From: Pseudomonadota bacterium
GTDB lineage: Bacteria; Pseudomonadota; Gammaproteobacteria; Acidithiobacillales; Acidithiobacillaceae
Length of the DNA stretch: 6,640 bases
Assembly (NCBI GenBank): GCA_021818125.1
Contig: JAKAFG010000114.1
Location: forward strand, 1-6,640
Reading direction: 5' to 3'
Shown: positions 6,211-6,640 of the stretch, one piece after another
Position numbering within the stretch: position 1 is the stretch's first letter
Layout of the letters: each line of letters opens with the position of its first letter
The notes under the pieces: generated by a model
Seen by the model: the letters and a program-made list of their open reading frames with translations, nothing else
Databases searched by the model: none
Told to the model about the DNA's origin: nothing
Program-made: the position numbers and the translations under genes

Positions 6211-6636
6211 ATGCGTTTACCAACCACCTTATCTGCCGCCATCCTGCTGGCCAGCAGCGCCATCGCTCCTGCCTACGGAGCACAGCATTTCACTGTGGGC
6301 AATATGCCTTCCTATTACCAAGGCACATTCGGTACCAACAGCAACATCAACATCTTCTACGATGCCACCTACCTCCAATTTCAGAATAATACGTTGCGCC
6401 TCAAACTGACGGTACCCTACATCTCGGTATCGGGCTTGCCGCAAGGGGCGCAACTCGCTGGCGGGGGCATCGCCATCCGTTCGGGCACGACCAACACCCA
6501 CTCCGCTAGCGGCCTCGGTGACATCTGGTTTGCTGCACATTACACGGCTTATCACGGAGCCGGGCTACTACCTGCTGTGGTGCCTTATGTGAAAATCAAA
6601 TTTGGCACGGCTTCCTCTTCGCAGGGACTAGGTTAG
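6211..6636 (+). CDS. predicted outer-membrane protein, apparently truncated
   Basis: The frame encodes 141 residues. Residues 1-24 form a signal peptide, with cleavage after Gly23 or Ala24, so the product is exported. The mature part has alternating polar and hydrophobic stretches (LRLKLTVPYISVSG, 62-75), the motif SGLGDIW at 100-106 and YVKIKFGTA at 126-134. It resembles the transporter-like beta-barrel family related to the phenol-degradation MetA-pathway proteins; members usually run to about 250-300 residues. In relatives I recall, the segment FGTASxxxGLG continues with a TG and an acidic DY-containing stretch, whereas here GLG is followed at once by TAG (6634-6636). A premature stop or frameshift is therefore likely, but the window ends four bases later, so the remainder cannot be seen. 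The substrate is unknown. Start chosen from AAGGAG at 6200. Confidence 0.75.
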   Translation: MRLPTTLSAAILLASSAIAPAYGAQHFTVGNMPSYYQGTFGTNSNINIFYDATYLQFQNNTLRLKLTVPYISVSGLPQGAQLAGGGIAIRSGTTNTHSASGLGDIWFAAHYTAYHGAGLLPAVVPYVKIKFGTASSSQGLG

Positions 6637-6640
6637 TGTT

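Noticed and set aside
6095..6409. Second plus-strand ORF of 104 codons overlapping the outer-membrane gene
   Set aside because: It is out of frame with the signal-peptide gene, has no good ribosome-binding site and a low-complexity proline-rich translation.

Overview
The window looks like chromosomal DNA of a moderately GC-rich proteobacterium. Gene content and protein style (polyphosphate-linked CHAD protein, SGLGDIW-type outer-membrane protein, DsbG-like protein beside pepN) remind me of Acidithiobacillus. That genus assignment is an inference from memory, not from a search.

Layout. (1) Bases 1-182 hold the probable tail of an upstream gene and an exact 38-bp direct repeat (65-102 and 137-174, 72-bp pitch). 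Each copy carries a Shine-Dalgarno, an ATG and a few codons, giving two tiny leader ORFs; the second overlaps the next gene's start. (2) Plus strand: a small orphan ParA/MinD-type ATPase (183-821) overlaps by 17 bp a CYTH-CHAD protein (805-2274). (3) A 151-bp gap separates this unit from convergent minus-strand genes. (4) Minus strand: a membrane-anchored DsbG/DsbC-like thioredoxin-fold protein (5907-5056), followed almost without gap by pepN, aminopeptidase N (5053-2426). (5) A 303-bp divergent intergenic region (5908-6210). (6) Plus strand: a signal-peptide-bearing predicted outer-membrane protein (6211-6636). It stops at a motif where relatives normally continue, so it looks truncated.

How the genes may work together. 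The ParA and CHAD genes are translationally overlapped and therefore probably made together. CHAD proteins are known to bind polyphosphate granules, and small orphan ParA ATPases position cargo on the nucleoid. I infer a candidate polyphosphate-granule positioning or segregation module; this is the most interesting hypothesis in the window. The DsbG-like and PepN products act in different compartments, so their coupling probably reflects expression rather than a shared complex. No IS element, tRNA, rRNA, CRISPR array or phage gene was found.
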